Positions 8,966 through 17,665 of a DNA stretch of 64,000 nt are shown piece by piece (position 1 is the stretch's first letter; the number at the start of each line of letters is the position of its first letter). The notes under the pieces were generated by a model. It did no database searches. It had not been told where the DNA came from and worked only from the letters and a program-made list of their open reading frames with translations. This DNA is from Barnesiella sp. An22 (GTDB lineage: Bacteria; Bacteroidota; Bacteroidia; Bacteroidales; Barnesiellaceae): assembly GCF_002159975.1 (NCBI RefSeq), contig NZ_NFJR01000004.1, forward strand, positions 62,001-126,000, in the 5' to 3' direction. The translations under genes were made by a program, and so were the position numbers.

Positions 8966-9853
8966 ATGAAAGCATTTGTATTTCCCGGACAAGGGGCCCA
9001 ATTCGTAGGCATGGGTAAAGACCTCTACGAGAACAACCCCGTAGCCAAAGAGATGTTTGATAAGGCCAACGAGATATTGGGTTTCAATATCACCGACCTG
9101 ATGTTTAACGGTACCGACGAGGACCTGCGCCAAACCAAGGTTACTCAGCCGGCCATCTTCCTGCACTCGGTCATTCTGGCCAAGACGATGGGCGATGCCT
9201 TCGACCCCGACATGGTTGCCGGTCACTCGCTGGGTGAGTTCTCGGCTCTGGTAGCTGCCGGTGCTCTCTCGTTTGAAGACGGTGTACGTCTGGTTTCGGC
9301 TCGTGCTCAGGCCATGCAGAAGGCTTGCGAAGCTCATCCCTCTACGATGGCTGCCATCATTGCCCTGCCGGATGCGAAAGTAGAAGAAATCTGCGCATCG
9401 GTAGCCGCCGAAGGCGAAGTTTGTGTAGCCGCCAACTACAACTGCCCGGGACAGATTGTGATTTCGGGTAGCATTGAAGGTATCAACAAGGCTTGCGAAC
9501 TGATGAAAGCCGCCGGCGCCAAACGTGCCCTCCCGCTGAAAGTGGGCGGTGCTTTCCACTCGCCGCTGATGGAGCCCGCTCGTGCCGAATTGGCCGACGC
9601 TATCGCTCACACCAACTTCCACACGCCCAAGTGCCCCGTTTATCAAAACGTGAACGCTCAACCGCAGACCGACCCCGATGAGATCAAGAAGAACCTGATC
9701 GCTCAGTTGACCGCTCCCGTACGTTGGACGCAATCGGTTCAAAACATGATTGCTGCCGGTGCCGATACCTTCATCGAGGTAGGTCCCGGTGCCGTACTGC
9801 AAGGTTTGGTAAAGAAGATTTCGTCGGAAGTAACCACTTCGGGTGTACAGTAA
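8966..9853 (+). CDS. fabD: Malonyl-CoA:ACP transacylase
   Basis: Transfers malonyl from CoA to acyl carrier protein, supplying extender units for fatty acid synthesis in the cytoplasm. The protein of 295 residues begins with MKAFVFPGQGAQ, carries the nucleophile Ser88 in GHSLGE and the catalytic His198 in GAFHSPLM, and ends with an IEVGPG-type motif. All key residues are intact and the length is normal. It appears monocistronic, with its own promoter at 8886-8917 and a terminator at 9883. Confidence 0.97.
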   Translation: MKAFVFPGQGAQFVGMGKDLYENNPVAKEMFDKANEILGFNITDLMFNGTDEDLRQTKVTQPAIFLHSVILAKTMGDAFDPDMVAGHSLGEFSALVAAGALSFEDGVRLVSARAQAMQKACEAHPSTMAAIIALPDAKVEEICASVAAEGEVCVAANYNCPGQIVISGSIEGINKACELMKAAGAKRALPLKVGGAFHSPLMEPARAELADAIAHTNFHTPKCPVYQNVNAQPQTDPDEIKKNLIAQLTAPVRWTQSVQNMIAAGADTFIEVGPGAVLQGLVKKISSEVTTSGVQ

Positions 9854-9882
9854 AAGTAAACGACATATATCGAGGTAAACGA

Positions 9883-9915
9883 GAGGCGATGACCCACGGG
9901 GTTGTCGCCTCTTTT
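9883..9915 (+). terminator. fabD terminator
   Basis: Arms GAGGCGATGACCC (9883-9895) and GGGTTGTCGCCTC (9899-9911) pair fully with two G-U pairs and are followed by TTTTGTTTG. It lies between convergent fabD and the acyltransferase gene and may act on both. Confidence 0.75.
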
Positions 9916-9922
9916 GTTTGTT

Positions 9923-10972
9923 TTAGGATGAGAAGCGTTTGCGAATCAGTCGGTTCAGAGGTTGCTCGATATACTGATGTGCGATATAAGCCGTGGCGAT
10001 GCTCACAGCAAGGGCAATGAAAAATTCGATAGTGAGCGAGACCTCGAGATGCAGATGTCGCAGCCCGATTTTTACGCATTGTATCACCAGGTAGTGAAAC
10101 AGATAGAAGGCGAAACTGATTTCTCCCAGTTTGACACATACGGGGTGGGAGAGCAGTCGCGACAAGGCTCCGCGGTGAAAGTAGAAGGAGGCAATGAGCA
10201 ATCCCATGGGCAACCAGTACCACACGCTGCGGCGAAAGGATACCGGGATAAAGAAGGCCGTGCAGTAGGCCACGATAATTAGGAGCAGGGCTAGCCATTC
10301 GAGTTGGGTATAGCGACCTTGTAGCGGAAGGTACGATTCCCATCGGTGGCAGAGGTTGTAGAGTGCAATGCCCAGCACAAAGTCGAAGATGCGGAAAAGG
10401 GGATTGATGTAGAGCGTCCAATGTTCCCATAGATTGTTTCGTAACAGATAGGCCGAAAGCACGATGGCCAGCCCCAACCCTACCCACATGGTCTGGGCTT
10501 CCCTCCGTCGGTTACGGAAGGTTGAGAAAATAATTACGGGAAAAAGGGCGTAGAAGAAGGCTTCGTCGGAGAGGCTCCAACTCACCGAGTTGAACAGAAA
10601 CTCTTGTCCCGGAATGAAACTTTGCAGCAGCAGAATGTTGAGTGCCAGTTCTCCAAAATCGCTTGCCGATGGGTGGGTAAAGAAGCGCAAGAGGAAGAGC
10701 GATACCAGCAGAGCCAGTAGGTGCAGCGGGTAGATGCGAGCTATCCGTGCTACATAGAACGAGCGTACGGTCACCGTGCCACTTATGAGTCGCTGTTGGT
10801 AGGTATAAGCCAGAATGAAACCGCTCAACATGAAAAAGAAACTCACTCCGGCATATCCCTCTCGGAAGATGTGCCACAAAAATCCCGGAGCCTCGTGTGG
10901 GAAGAGGTTTTTATGGCTCATGAATACCAGGAAGGCAAACACGAAACGCAGTGAGGTGAGAGGTTTAATCAT
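9923..10972 (-). CDS. Acyltransferase family 3 membrane protein (OafA/YrhL-like)
   Basis: A 349-residue integral membrane O-acyltransferase. It begins with the typical LTSLRFVFAFLVF segment followed by Ser-His, the conserved His of the family near residue 20, and has about ten hydrophobic helices. Such enzymes acetylate or acylate surface polysaccharides or lipids; no neighbouring glycan gene fixes the substrate. The predicted promoter is the left half of the divergent element at 10992-11072. Confidence 0.87.
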   Translation of the reverse strand: MIKPLTSLRFVFAFLVFMSHKNLFPHEAPGFLWHIFREGYAGVSFFFMLSGFILAYTYQQRLISGTVTVRSFYVARIARIYPLHLLALLVSLFLLRFFTHPSASDFGELALNILLLQSFIPGQEFLFNSVSWSLSDEAFFYALFPVIIFSTFRNRRREAQTMWVGLGLAIVLSAYLLRNNLWEHWTLYINPLFRIFDFVLGIALYNLCHRWESYLPLQGRYTQLEWLALLLIIVAYCTAFFIPVSFRRSVWYWLPMGLLIASFYFHRGALSRLLSHPVCVKLGEISFAFYLFHYLVIQCVKIGLRHLHLEVSLTIEFFIALAVSIATAYIAHQYIEQPLNRLIRKRFSS

Positions 10973-10991
10973 GAGTTTTTTTTGAATGATA

Positions 10992-11072
10992 CAAAAATAG
11001 TAAAAGGCGAGGGTGAGACAAATGAAAAATTGTATTTTCGTTTGCCTCTGCTCTCACCTTTTTCTATCTTTG
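10992..11072. promoter_or_regulatory. Symmetrical divergent promoter of the inverted-repeat family
   Basis: To the right, TTTG (11041-11044) and TATCTTTG (11065-11072) are 20 bases apart, leading to the mgtC-like gene. To the left, read on the minus strand, TTTG (11019-11022) and TATTTTTG (10992-10999) are 19 bases apart, leading to the acyltransferase. The two -33 boxes are the outer ends of one palindrome (11019-11044). Both flanks carry the tail motif CTC(A/G)CCTTT..CTAT seen in other copies of the family. Confidence 0.75.
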
Positions 11073-11091
11073 TACAGCTAAAAAGTAAGAT

Positions 11092-11808
11092 ATGAATATC
11101 TTCGAAGATTTTCTGGCAACGATTTCAGACACAGAGGTGACAGCCACCTCGGCCGTATTCAAGCTGGCGCTGAGTCTGTTGCTGGGTGGTATCGTCGGTT
11201 TTGAGCGGAAGCGCAAGGGCCAGGTGGCCGGAGCCCGCACCTTTGCCCTGATTTCGATGGGGGCGACGCTGGCGATGATTGTGTCGATTTATATTCCACA
11301 AGTCTATTTGGGTTTGAAAAACGGCGACCCCGGCCGGGTGGCTGCGCAGGTGATTACGGGTGTGGGTTTCCTGGGTGCCGGTGCCATAATCCAGACCAAG
11401 GGTTCGGTGCGGGGATTGACTACCGCCGCGGGCATCTGGATGGTGGCCGCTCTGGGTCTGGCCGTGGGGGTAGGGCTCTACTGGGTTGCCGTCATCTCTA
11501 CGGTGCTTATCCTGTTTACGCTGGTGAGCCTCGAGCAGTACGAGCGGCATGCCAAACTCGATTGGGAGGGGCGCATCATCCACCTGCGTGCCGGCGAGAT
11601 TGTGGAAGATCTGGAACGCTATAAACAGTTGCTGGGGCAATACAACGTGGCCCTGCACAACGTGCTGGTCGAGTATGACTACGGGGGGCAGAAGACCGAC
11701 CTGAAGTTTGTCGTGCTGGCTCGTTCGACGACCGATTTTGTCTCGCTCTTTGCCCGCATGCGTAATCTCTATCGAACCGAATATATTTCTCTTCAAAACG
11801 AAATTTGA
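11092..11808 (+). CDS. MgtC/SapB family membrane protein
   Basis: A 238-residue protein with an N-terminal MgtC domain of four to five helices (about residues 20-150), including GGIVGFERKRKGQ and the glycine-rich GVGFLGAGAII, and a C-terminal soluble domain of the ACT-like kind. Family members are linked to growth at low magnesium and to membrane ATPase regulation; the exact role here is unknown. First gene of an operon with the antiporter and guaA; the next ATG is 2 bases after its stop. Confidence 0.9.
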   Translation: MNIFEDFLATISDTEVTATSAVFKLALSLLLGGIVGFERKRKGQVAGARTFALISMGATLAMIVSIYIPQVYLGLKNGDPGRVAAQVITGVGFLGAGAIIQTKGSVRGLTTAAGIWMVAALGLAVGVGLYWVAVISTVLILFTLVSLEQYERHAKLDWEGRIIHLRAGEIVEDLERYKQLLGQYNVALHNVLVEYDYGGQKTDLKFVVLARSTTDFVSLFARMRNLYRTEYISLQNEI

Positions 11809-11810
11809 TT

Positions 11811-14057
11811 ATGGGAGGATTGGATTCACTCATTACCGATTTGGCTCTCATCTTGATTGTCGCCGGGGTAGTGACCTTGCTGTTTAAGAAACTGAAGCAG
11901 CCCGTTGTTCTGGGTTATATTGTCGCTGGTTTTCTGGTGGGGCCCAATTTCGGTTTTTTCCCGACGATTGTCGATGAGGCCGACATTAACCTGTGGGCCG
12001 AACTGGGTATTATCGTACTCTTGTTTTCGCTGGGGTTGGAGTTTAGTTTCAAGAAGTTGTTCCAGGTGGGTTCGTCGGCCGTAATTACGGCGTTGGTCGT
12101 GGTGGCGGGCATGATGCTCGTGGGCTACGGAGCCGGGCGGTTGCTGCACTTTACCTATCTCGACAGTGTATTTCTGGGCGCCATGCTCTCCATGTCGTCC
12201 ACGACGATTATCATCAAGGCTTTCACCGATTTGAACCTTCGGAAGAAAGCCTTTGCCAATTTGGTATTCGGTGTGCTCATCGTCGAGGACTTGTTTGCCG
12301 TGGTGATGATGGTGATTCTCTCGTCGATTGCGGTGAAAAACTCTTTTGAGGGTGCCGAACTGATCGAGAGCATTGCCAAGCTGGTATTCTTCCTCATCAT
12401 CTGGTTTGTGGTGGGGGTTGCCGTGCTGCCGCTCTTCCTGAAGAAGGCCTGCCGGTTCCTGAACGACGAGACGCTGCTGGTTGTCTCGATGGGCCTCTGC
12501 CTGGGTATGGTGGTGCTGGCTACCTACGTGGGCTTTTCGTCGGCACTGGGTGCCTTCGTCATGGGCTCGATTCTGGCGGGGACCAACGAGGCCGAGCGCA
12601 TCGGCAAGGTGGTGGGCCCGGTCAAAGACCTCTTCGGCGCCATCTTTTTCGTGTCGGTGGGCATGCTTGTGAGTCCCGATGCCTTGAGCCAATATGCCCT
12701 GCCCATCTGCCTGCTGTCGCTGGTGGTTATCGTGGGGCAGGTATTCTTCGGCACGGTGGGTATGCTGGCCTCGGGCCAGTCGCTCAAAATCGCGATGCAG
12801 TCGGGTTTCAGCTTCTCGCAAATCGGCGAGTTTGCCTTTATCATCGCCTCGCTGGGTATGTCGTTGAATGTGATTGACAAGTTTCTTTACCCCATTGTGG
12901 TAGCCGTCTCGGTCATCACCACCTTCCTCACCCCCTACTGCATACGCTTGGCCGACCCGGCCTATGGGTGGGTAGAGCGTCATCTGCCCGAAAAATGGCT
13001 TACGGCCATCGACCGGTACAGCCAGAGCCGAACCGAAATCAAGCCTCACAAGGCGGTGTGGAAAGAGGCGCTTACCCAATACCTGTGGCGGGTCGTGCTC
13101 TACTCGGCCATCATTGTGGCTATTATACTTATTTCGAAATCGTGGTTCATGCCTCTCATGCTCGATATTCTGCCCGACTGGGGACGGGCTATTGCCGCTG
13201 TGGTGACACTGGTAGCGATGTCGCCCTTCCTGTGGGCTCTCATGGTGAAAGAGGTAAACATGAGCCTTATCCGAAAACTGGGCGAGGGACGGGCCAACCG
13301 GGTACCGCTCACGCTGATGATTGTCTTCCGCATCCTGCTGGCTCTCTTCTTCGTCATCTATTACCTCTCGAGCGTACACTCGCAACGCACCGGGGTACTG
13401 TTGGGGTTGGGTATCTTTATCGTGGTGCTCATCTTGCTGTCGAAGCGTATTCAGAAGCAGTTCATGCGCATCGAGACCATCTTTATGGACAATCTCAACG
13501 AGCGCGAGTTGCGCAAGACCGGCCGCAACACCAGCTTGGTGAGCGACATGCACCTGGCCTATATGGACGTGAATGCCGATTGTCCTTTTGCCGGCCGTCG
13601 GCTCATGGACTCGAACCTGCGCAAGGAGTATGGCGTGAACGTGGTGAGTATCCAGCGCGGAACGAAACGCATCAACATACCCAAGGGCGAGACCCGCATC
13701 TTCCCCGGCGACACCATCGGGGTAATCGGTACCGACGACCAGATACAGTCGTTGCTCGCCGTAGTCGAGGGCAGTGCCTCGACCGACGACGAGAGCGAAG
13801 CCAAGGAGGTGACCTTCACCCATGTGGTGGTGCCCGACGATTCGCCCCTGATCGGGCAGACCAGTTCGTCGCTCAACATCCGCAACCAGAACAACTGCCT
13901 CATTGTGGGCATCGAGCGGGCCGACGGTACCTTCCACCAGCCCGACGGTCAAATCCGTTTCGAGGCTCACGACGTCATCTGGCTGGCCGGCGAGCCCGAC
14001 AACATCAAGCAACTGACACGCGAAAAGATTATGAACAACCATATACAACACACATAA
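11811..14057 (+). CDS. KefB-like cation:proton antiporter with C-terminal TrkA-C domains
   Basis: A 748-residue CPA2-type antiporter. About twelve helices form the exchanger domain (residues 5-385), a second group of three to four helices lies near residues 425-550, and the C-terminal cytosolic part (about 575-745) looks like two TrkA-C (RCK-C) regulatory domains. No complete TrkA-N (NAD-binding) domain is visible, unlike E. coli KefB/KefC. An in-frame TTG at 11805 overlaps the mgtC-like stop but the ATG at 11811 is preferred. Predicted K+ or Na+/H+ exchange at the inner membrane. Confidence 0.9.
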   Translation: MGGLDSLITDLALILIVAGVVTLLFKKLKQPVVLGYIVAGFLVGPNFGFFPTIVDEADINLWAELGIIVLLFSLGLEFSFKKLFQVGSSAVITALVVVAGMMLVGYGAGRLLHFTYLDSVFLGAMLSMSSTTIIIKAFTDLNLRKKAFANLVFGVLIVEDLFAVVMMVILSSIAVKNSFEGAELIESIAKLVFFLIIWFVVGVAVLPLFLKKACRFLNDETLLVVSMGLCLGMVVLATYVGFSSALGAFVMGSILAGTNEAERIGKVVGPVKDLFGAIFFVSVGMLVSPDALSQYALPICLLSLVVIVGQVFFGTVGMLASGQSLKIAMQSGFSFSQIGEFAFIIASLGMSLNVIDKFLYPIVVAVSVITTFLTPYCIRLADPAYGWVERHLPEKWLTAIDRYSQSRTEIKPHKAVWKEALTQYLWRVVLYSAIIVAIILISKSWFMPLMLDILPDWGRAIAAVVTLVAMSPFLWALMVKEVNMSLIRKLGEGRANRVPLTLMIVFRILLALFFVIYYLSSVHSQRTGVLLGLGIFIVVLILLSKRIQKQFMRIETIFMDNLNERELRKTGRNTSLVSDMHLAYMDVNADCPFAGRRLMDSNLRKEYGVNVVSIQRGTKRINIPKGETRIFPGDTIGVIGTDDQIQSLLAVVEGSASTDDESEAKEVTFTHVVVPDDSPLIGQTSSSLNIRNQNNCLIVGIERADGTFHQPDGQIRFEAHDVIWLAGEPDNIKQLTREKIMNNHIQHT

Positions 14058-14069
14058 AGACCTACGATT

Positions 14070-15593
14070 ATGCAGGAAAAGATTATTATTCTCGATTTCG
14101 GATCCCAGTACACTCAGCTTATCGCCCGCCGCTTGCGGGAGCTGAATACCTACTGCGAAATCTTGCCCTACAACAAGTTCCCCTATGGCGACGAGGGCAT
14201 CAAGGGTGTGATTCTCTCGGGAAGTCCCTATTCGGTGAACGACCCTCAGGCACTCTTTGTGGATTTGAGCCGTATCCGCGGTGTCTATCCCGTGCTCGGC
14301 GTCTGCTACGGAGCGCAGTTCCTGGCCCACACCTCGGGCGGTAAGGTCGAGTCGGCCGATACCCGCGAATACGGGCGCGCCAATCTGGCCTGGCACGACG
14401 ACAGCGACCCCCTCATGCACGGCATGCGCGAGAACTCTACGGTGTGGATGTCGCACGGCGACTCCATCACGGTCATCCCCCCGTCGTTCAAACTCGTGGC
14501 CAGCACCCACGAGGTGAAGACCGCCGCCTTCCACATCGAGGGCGAGCAGACCTGGGGCGTACAGTTCCACCCCGAGGTATACCACAGCGAAGACGGTACC
14601 CTGTTGCTCACCAACTTCGTGCGCGACATCTGCCACTGCAACATGGACTGGACTCCCGCCTCGTTCATCGAACACACGGTGGCCCAGTTGCAAGAGAAGC
14701 TGGGCAACGACAAGGTGGTGCTGGCCCTCTCGGGCGGTGTCGATTCGACCGTAGCCGCCGTACTGCTCAACAAGGCTATCGGCAGCCGCCTCACCTGTAT
14801 CTTTGTCGATAACGGGTTGTTGCGCAAGAACGAGTTCGAGAGCGTGCTGGCCAACTACAAGGATATGGGCCTCAACGTGCTGGGCATCGATGCCAAGGAG
14901 TATTTCTACGAACAGCTCAAAGGGGTAACCGACCCCGAGAAGAAGCGCAAGATTATCGGCAAGGGCTTCATCGACATCTTTGACCGCGAGGCTCGCAAGC
15001 TCACCGACATCAAGTGGCTGGCTCAAGGTACCATCTATCCCGACGTGATCGAGTCGCTCTCGATTACCGGCATGACCATCAAGTCGCACCACAACGTGGG
15101 CGGTCTGCCCGAGAAGATGAACCTGAAGCTGGTAGAGCCCCTGCGCCTGCTCTTCAAGGACGAAGTTCGTCGCGTGGGCCGCGAGCTGGGCATCAGCAAC
15201 AAGCTCATCGGGCGTCACCCCTTCCCCGGTCCCGGTCTGGGTGTGCGCATCCTGGGCGACATCACTCCCGAGAAGGTGCGCATTCTGCAAGATGCCGACC
15301 ACATCTTCATCCAGGGCCTTATCGACAACGACCTCTACGACAAGGTTTGGCAGGCCGGTGTGATACTGTTGCCGGTACAGTCGGTAGGCGTGATGGGCGA
15401 CGAGCGCACCTACGAGCGTGCCGTAGCCTTGCGTGCCGTGCTCTCGACCGACGGCATGACGGCCGACTGGGCCCGTCTGCCCTACGAGTTCCTGGCCAAG
15501 GTGTCGAACGACATCATCAACAAGGTGCGCGGCGTGAACCGCGTAGTCTACGACATCAGCTCCAAACCGCCTTCGACAATCGAGTGGGAGTAA
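14070..15593 (+). CDS. guaA: GMP synthase (glutamine-hydrolysing)
   Basis: Converts XMP to GMP using glutamine and ATP, in the cytoplasm. The 507-residue protein has an N-terminal class I glutamine amidotransferase domain with Cys79 in GVCYGAQ and His167/Glu169 in FHPE, an ATP pyrophosphatase domain with the P-loop SGGVDS at 221-226, and the C-terminal dimerisation domain ending KPPSTIEWE. All catalytic residues are present. It starts 12 bases after the antiporter stop, so it appears to be the last gene of that operon, an unusual partner for ion-transport genes. Confidence 0.97.
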   Translation: MQEKIIILDFGSQYTQLIARRLRELNTYCEILPYNKFPYGDEGIKGVILSGSPYSVNDPQALFVDLSRIRGVYPVLGVCYGAQFLAHTSGGKVESADTREYGRANLAWHDDSDPLMHGMRENSTVWMSHGDSITVIPPSFKLVASTHEVKTAAFHIEGEQTWGVQFHPEVYHSEDGTLLLTNFVRDICHCNMDWTPASFIEHTVAQLQEKLGNDKVVLALSGGVDSTVAAVLLNKAIGSRLTCIFVDNGLLRKNEFESVLANYKDMGLNVLGIDAKEYFYEQLKGVTDPEKKRKIIGKGFIDIFDREARKLTDIKWLAQGTIYPDVIESLSITGMTIKSHHNVGGLPEKMNLKLVEPLRLLFKDEVRRVGRELGISNKLIGRHPFPGPGLGVRILGDITPEKVRILQDADHIFIQGLIDNDLYDKVWQAGVILLPVQSVGVMGDERTYERAVALRAVLSTDGMTADWARLPYEFLAKVSNDIINKVRGVNRVVYDISSKPPSTIEWE

Positions 15594-15615
15594 GAGAGGA
15601 TAGGTAAATATACAG

Positions 15616-15655
15616 AGAGAGGTTGCGCTTTTCCCACGGCGCAATCTCTCTTTTT
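15616..15655 (+). terminator. guaA terminator
   Basis: Arms 15616-15628 (AGAGAGGTTGCGC) and 15639-15651 (GCGCAATCTCTCT) pair over 13 bases with one G-U pair, followed by a run of T. It marks the right border of the GC-richer core region before the AT-rich island. Confidence 0.9.
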
Positions 15656-15782
15656 AATACTTTTATAAAATCTAAGAGCTACTATGGCAATCACCTTTGG
15701 TAGTTTCTATTGTGATTCGTAGAATGAATTGATTTTTTACGATGGTAGAAATTTAATTATTGATGCAAATTAAAATTTCGTT

Positions 15783-16406
15783 TTAATCTATTATAAAGGA
15801 ATAATACCATCCTGAGAGTTGCAAATAACATCTCTCTTCTCCACTTCCATCATCCCACCAATTTGCGAGTGATAATCTAATTAATGTACCTGCTGAAATT
15901 TTATTAACTGGCTTTTCATAGCCGACATATTTAATTCGGATGTTATTATTATAAATATAGTAATGTTTTTCCCATTGTTCACTATGAATTAGATCTTTAT
16001 CTGCAATCCAAAATTGGGTGCTAAAAGATGGTACATTATCATGGCTTATAAAATTCTTCGTCCCATAGAATTTTAAACATCCTTCAAAAATTAAATTGAT
16101 AGGACCTTTTACAATTCTATTTCCAGAAAGATTATTTTTAATAAAGAGAGCAATGCTCCCAAATAGTCTATTTATTTTACGGATTGGTCTTACTTGTCTG
16201 TCTTCTGTATGAGGCTTTGGACGAGCATTCCAAGCTTGTTCAACTTCCATTTCCCATCTATCACCTATTTCATAAGGGGCATCTAGTGGCAGATTGCCTC
16301 CATTTTCGTCATGAATGCGTATTAATTCATAAGAGTCTTCATCAATGCCTCCTACACAGACTCCATTTTTCATTCGTGTTTTCGATACTATTAGAATTGT
16401 AGACAT
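15783..16406 (-). CDS. Putative dual-OB domain protein (DuOB-like), third gene of DUF488 island
   Basis: A 207-residue soluble protein with no signal peptide or membrane segment. From memory it resembles the dual OB-fold (DuOB) family: an N-terminal beta-rich half starting MSTILIVSKTRMKNGVCVGG, a conserved patch PKPHTEDRQV near residues 63-72, and a C-terminal half with AGTLIRLSLANWW and CYLQLSGWYY. OB folds usually bind nucleic acid, so a nucleic-acid-binding role is inferred, not shown. It starts 6 bases after the stop of the second DUF488 gene, so the three genes form one operon. The coding sequence is AT-rich compared with guaA and the PUL, suggesting horizontal acquisition. Confidence 0.6.
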   Translation of the reverse strand: MSTILIVSKTRMKNGVCVGGIDEDSYELIRIHDENGGNLPLDAPYEIGDRWEMEVEQAWNARPKPHTEDRQVRPIRKINRLFGSIALFIKNNLSGNRIVKGPINLIFEGCLKFYGTKNFISHDNVPSFSTQFWIADKDLIHSEQWEKHYYIYNNNIRIKYVGYEKPVNKISAGTLIRLSLANWWDDGSGEERCYLQLSGWYYSFIID

Positions 16407-16412
16407 AATTAA

Positions 16413-16904
16413 TTATAAATTTATTATTTCTATACCTCCAAATTCTTTTGATAATCTTTTTGCAACTAATGAACGATGACAGGCCTTGGCTTGTTCTTCG
16501 ACACAAAAAAATAGGACATTTTTTATTCCTTTTTTTTGTAATTCATTTATAAAGGTTTCCATATTAAATTTGTTTAATATCTGTTCGCAATATTCATTTA
16601 TGAATACTTCGCCTAATATCGTACGTTGTTTTTTTGTCTCATTGTTAAGTTTATCAGCATCTTTTTGTTTTTGTCGAATTTCTTTTGTTGGTGCTAACTC
16701 TTTAATATAAATATAGGGAATTTTTAATTCTGATAATTTAGATTGTAGATAGTTACTATTTACATATTTATATTGTGCACCCCGAATTCCTCTGCGCTGA
16801 CGAATATCGCAAAATAAACTAATATTATTTTGAACTAATTTCCCGAAAAAGCTTTGTTCTGTTGTTTGATAAACACCAATTGTATATATTTTAAATGTAT
16901 CCAT
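16413..16904 (-). CDS. DUF488 family protein, divergent copy
   Basis: A 163-residue protein with the DUF488 pattern: TIGVYQ at the start, CDIRQRRG near residues 32-39 in place of the usual DVR segment, and the C-terminal motif CVEEQAKACHR with both cysteines and CHR intact. An upstream in-frame start would run into the preceding gene, so I use the ATG at 16904, which overlaps that gene by 14 bases. Family function is not established; the conserved CxE...CHR motif suggests an enzymatic or metal/sulfur-related site. It clearly differs from its neighbour, so the two are not a recent duplication. Confidence 0.75.
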   Translation of the reverse strand: MDTFKIYTIGVYQTTEQSFFGKLVQNNISLFCDIRQRRGIRGAQYKYVNSNYLQSKLSELKIPYIYIKELAPTKEIRQKQKDADKLNNETKKQRTILGEVFINEYCEQILNKFNMETFINELQKKGIKNVLFFCVEEQAKACHRSLVAKRLSKEFGGIEIINL

Positions 16905-17493
16905 CTTCAATGTATTGATTTTTGTCTTTATAAGATTTGCAAGATTTAAAATATGGTGGTTCACAAATTTCGAAAAGATTGCCATTTGGTGTCCATTCTC
17001 CATTAGTTAACATTGTCATAATAGAAACCTGTGTAATATATTTATTCATGTCTATAATGTGATACATGTTTATGTTGTGGCTAAAAAATAGTTCTCTTCC
17101 TATCAATTTAGTTCGGTGACATTGAGACGGGTCTGTTTCAGTACACATAATTGCAGCACATATTTTTTTATTATTAGCTATTACAAGTCGATTTAACCCT
17201 TTTTGAAACAGAGGATCTTGTGCCATTTTTTTATAATCGAAAAAGCCATCAATGTCATAGCATAATTCATTTTGAGGTTTTCCTCCGAGAGAATCCCCCA
17301 TATATATATATATGATGTCTGGCATTAACCATGTTTCAATAGTACCTTGATTAAAATGGGGAGCCCATTTAGAATAAGGATTAGTTCTTACATCAATGAG
17401 ATATTTTATATTGAAACATTTTAATTCGGTAATAAATTCTTCCCGAGTTTTATGTCCATGTCCAATTGAATATAATGTAGTTTCGCCGTACAT
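16891..17493 (-). CDS. DUF488 family protein, canonical copy
   Basis: A 200-residue cytosolic protein beginning with YSIGHGHKTREEFI and containing LIDVRTNPYSKWAPHFN and CTETDPSQCHR, the three hallmark blocks of DUF488. All conserved residues are present. It is the first gene of the AT-rich island; a -7 box (TATATTTG on the minus strand, 17518-17525) lies just upstream. DUF488 proteins have no firmly assigned reaction; the pairing with a second DUF488 and a putative OB-fold protein in an isolated AT-rich block is consistent with a mobile accessory or defence operon. Confidence 0.85.
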   Translation of the reverse strand: MYGETTLYSIGHGHKTREEFITELKCFNIKYLIDVRTNPYSKWAPHFNQGTIETWLMPDIIYIYMGDSLGGKPQNELCYDIDGFFDYKKMAQDPLFQKGLNRLVIANNKKICAAIMCTETDPSQCHRTKLIGRELFFSHNINMYHIIDMNKYITQVSIMTMLTNGEWTPNGNLFEICEPPYFKSCKSYKDKNQYIEDGYI

Positions 17494-17517
17494 TTGAAAT
17501 TAGATTTATTCTGTATT

Positions 17518-17525
17518 CAAATATA
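17518..17525 (-). promoter_or_regulatory. -7 element of DUF488 island promoter
   Basis: On the minus strand TATATTTG fits TAnnTTTG and lies 25 bases before the ATG of the first DUF488 gene. A TTG about 21 bases further upstream could be the -33 part. The island therefore seems to have its own promoter, separate from the PUL whose terminator precedes it. Confidence 0.5.
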
Positions 17526-17599
17526 GTGAGACTTAACTATATAAACAAGCAATATTAAGTTTTATCTTTGAAGAATTTTATTAAGATATTTTTAAATAA

Positions 17600-17638
17600 A
17601 AACGGGGCCGATTCCTGGGCAGGAAGTCGGTCCCGTTT
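17600..17638 (-). terminator. PUL terminator
   Basis: Arms 17600-17616 and 17621-17638 pair almost perfectly (one bulged G, one G-U) around a GGGC loop. On the minus strand the hairpin is followed by TTTTTATTT, a typical intrinsic terminator. It closes the long PUL transcript just after the last GH92 gene. Confidence 0.9.
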
Positions 17639-17665
17639 CGTATTATGAAGAAAGATTGAATTGCT

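Noticed and set aside
8718-8975. Minus-strand ORF of 85 codons upstream of fabD
   Set aside because: It covers the fabD promoter and start codon, has no family motif and no promoter of its own.
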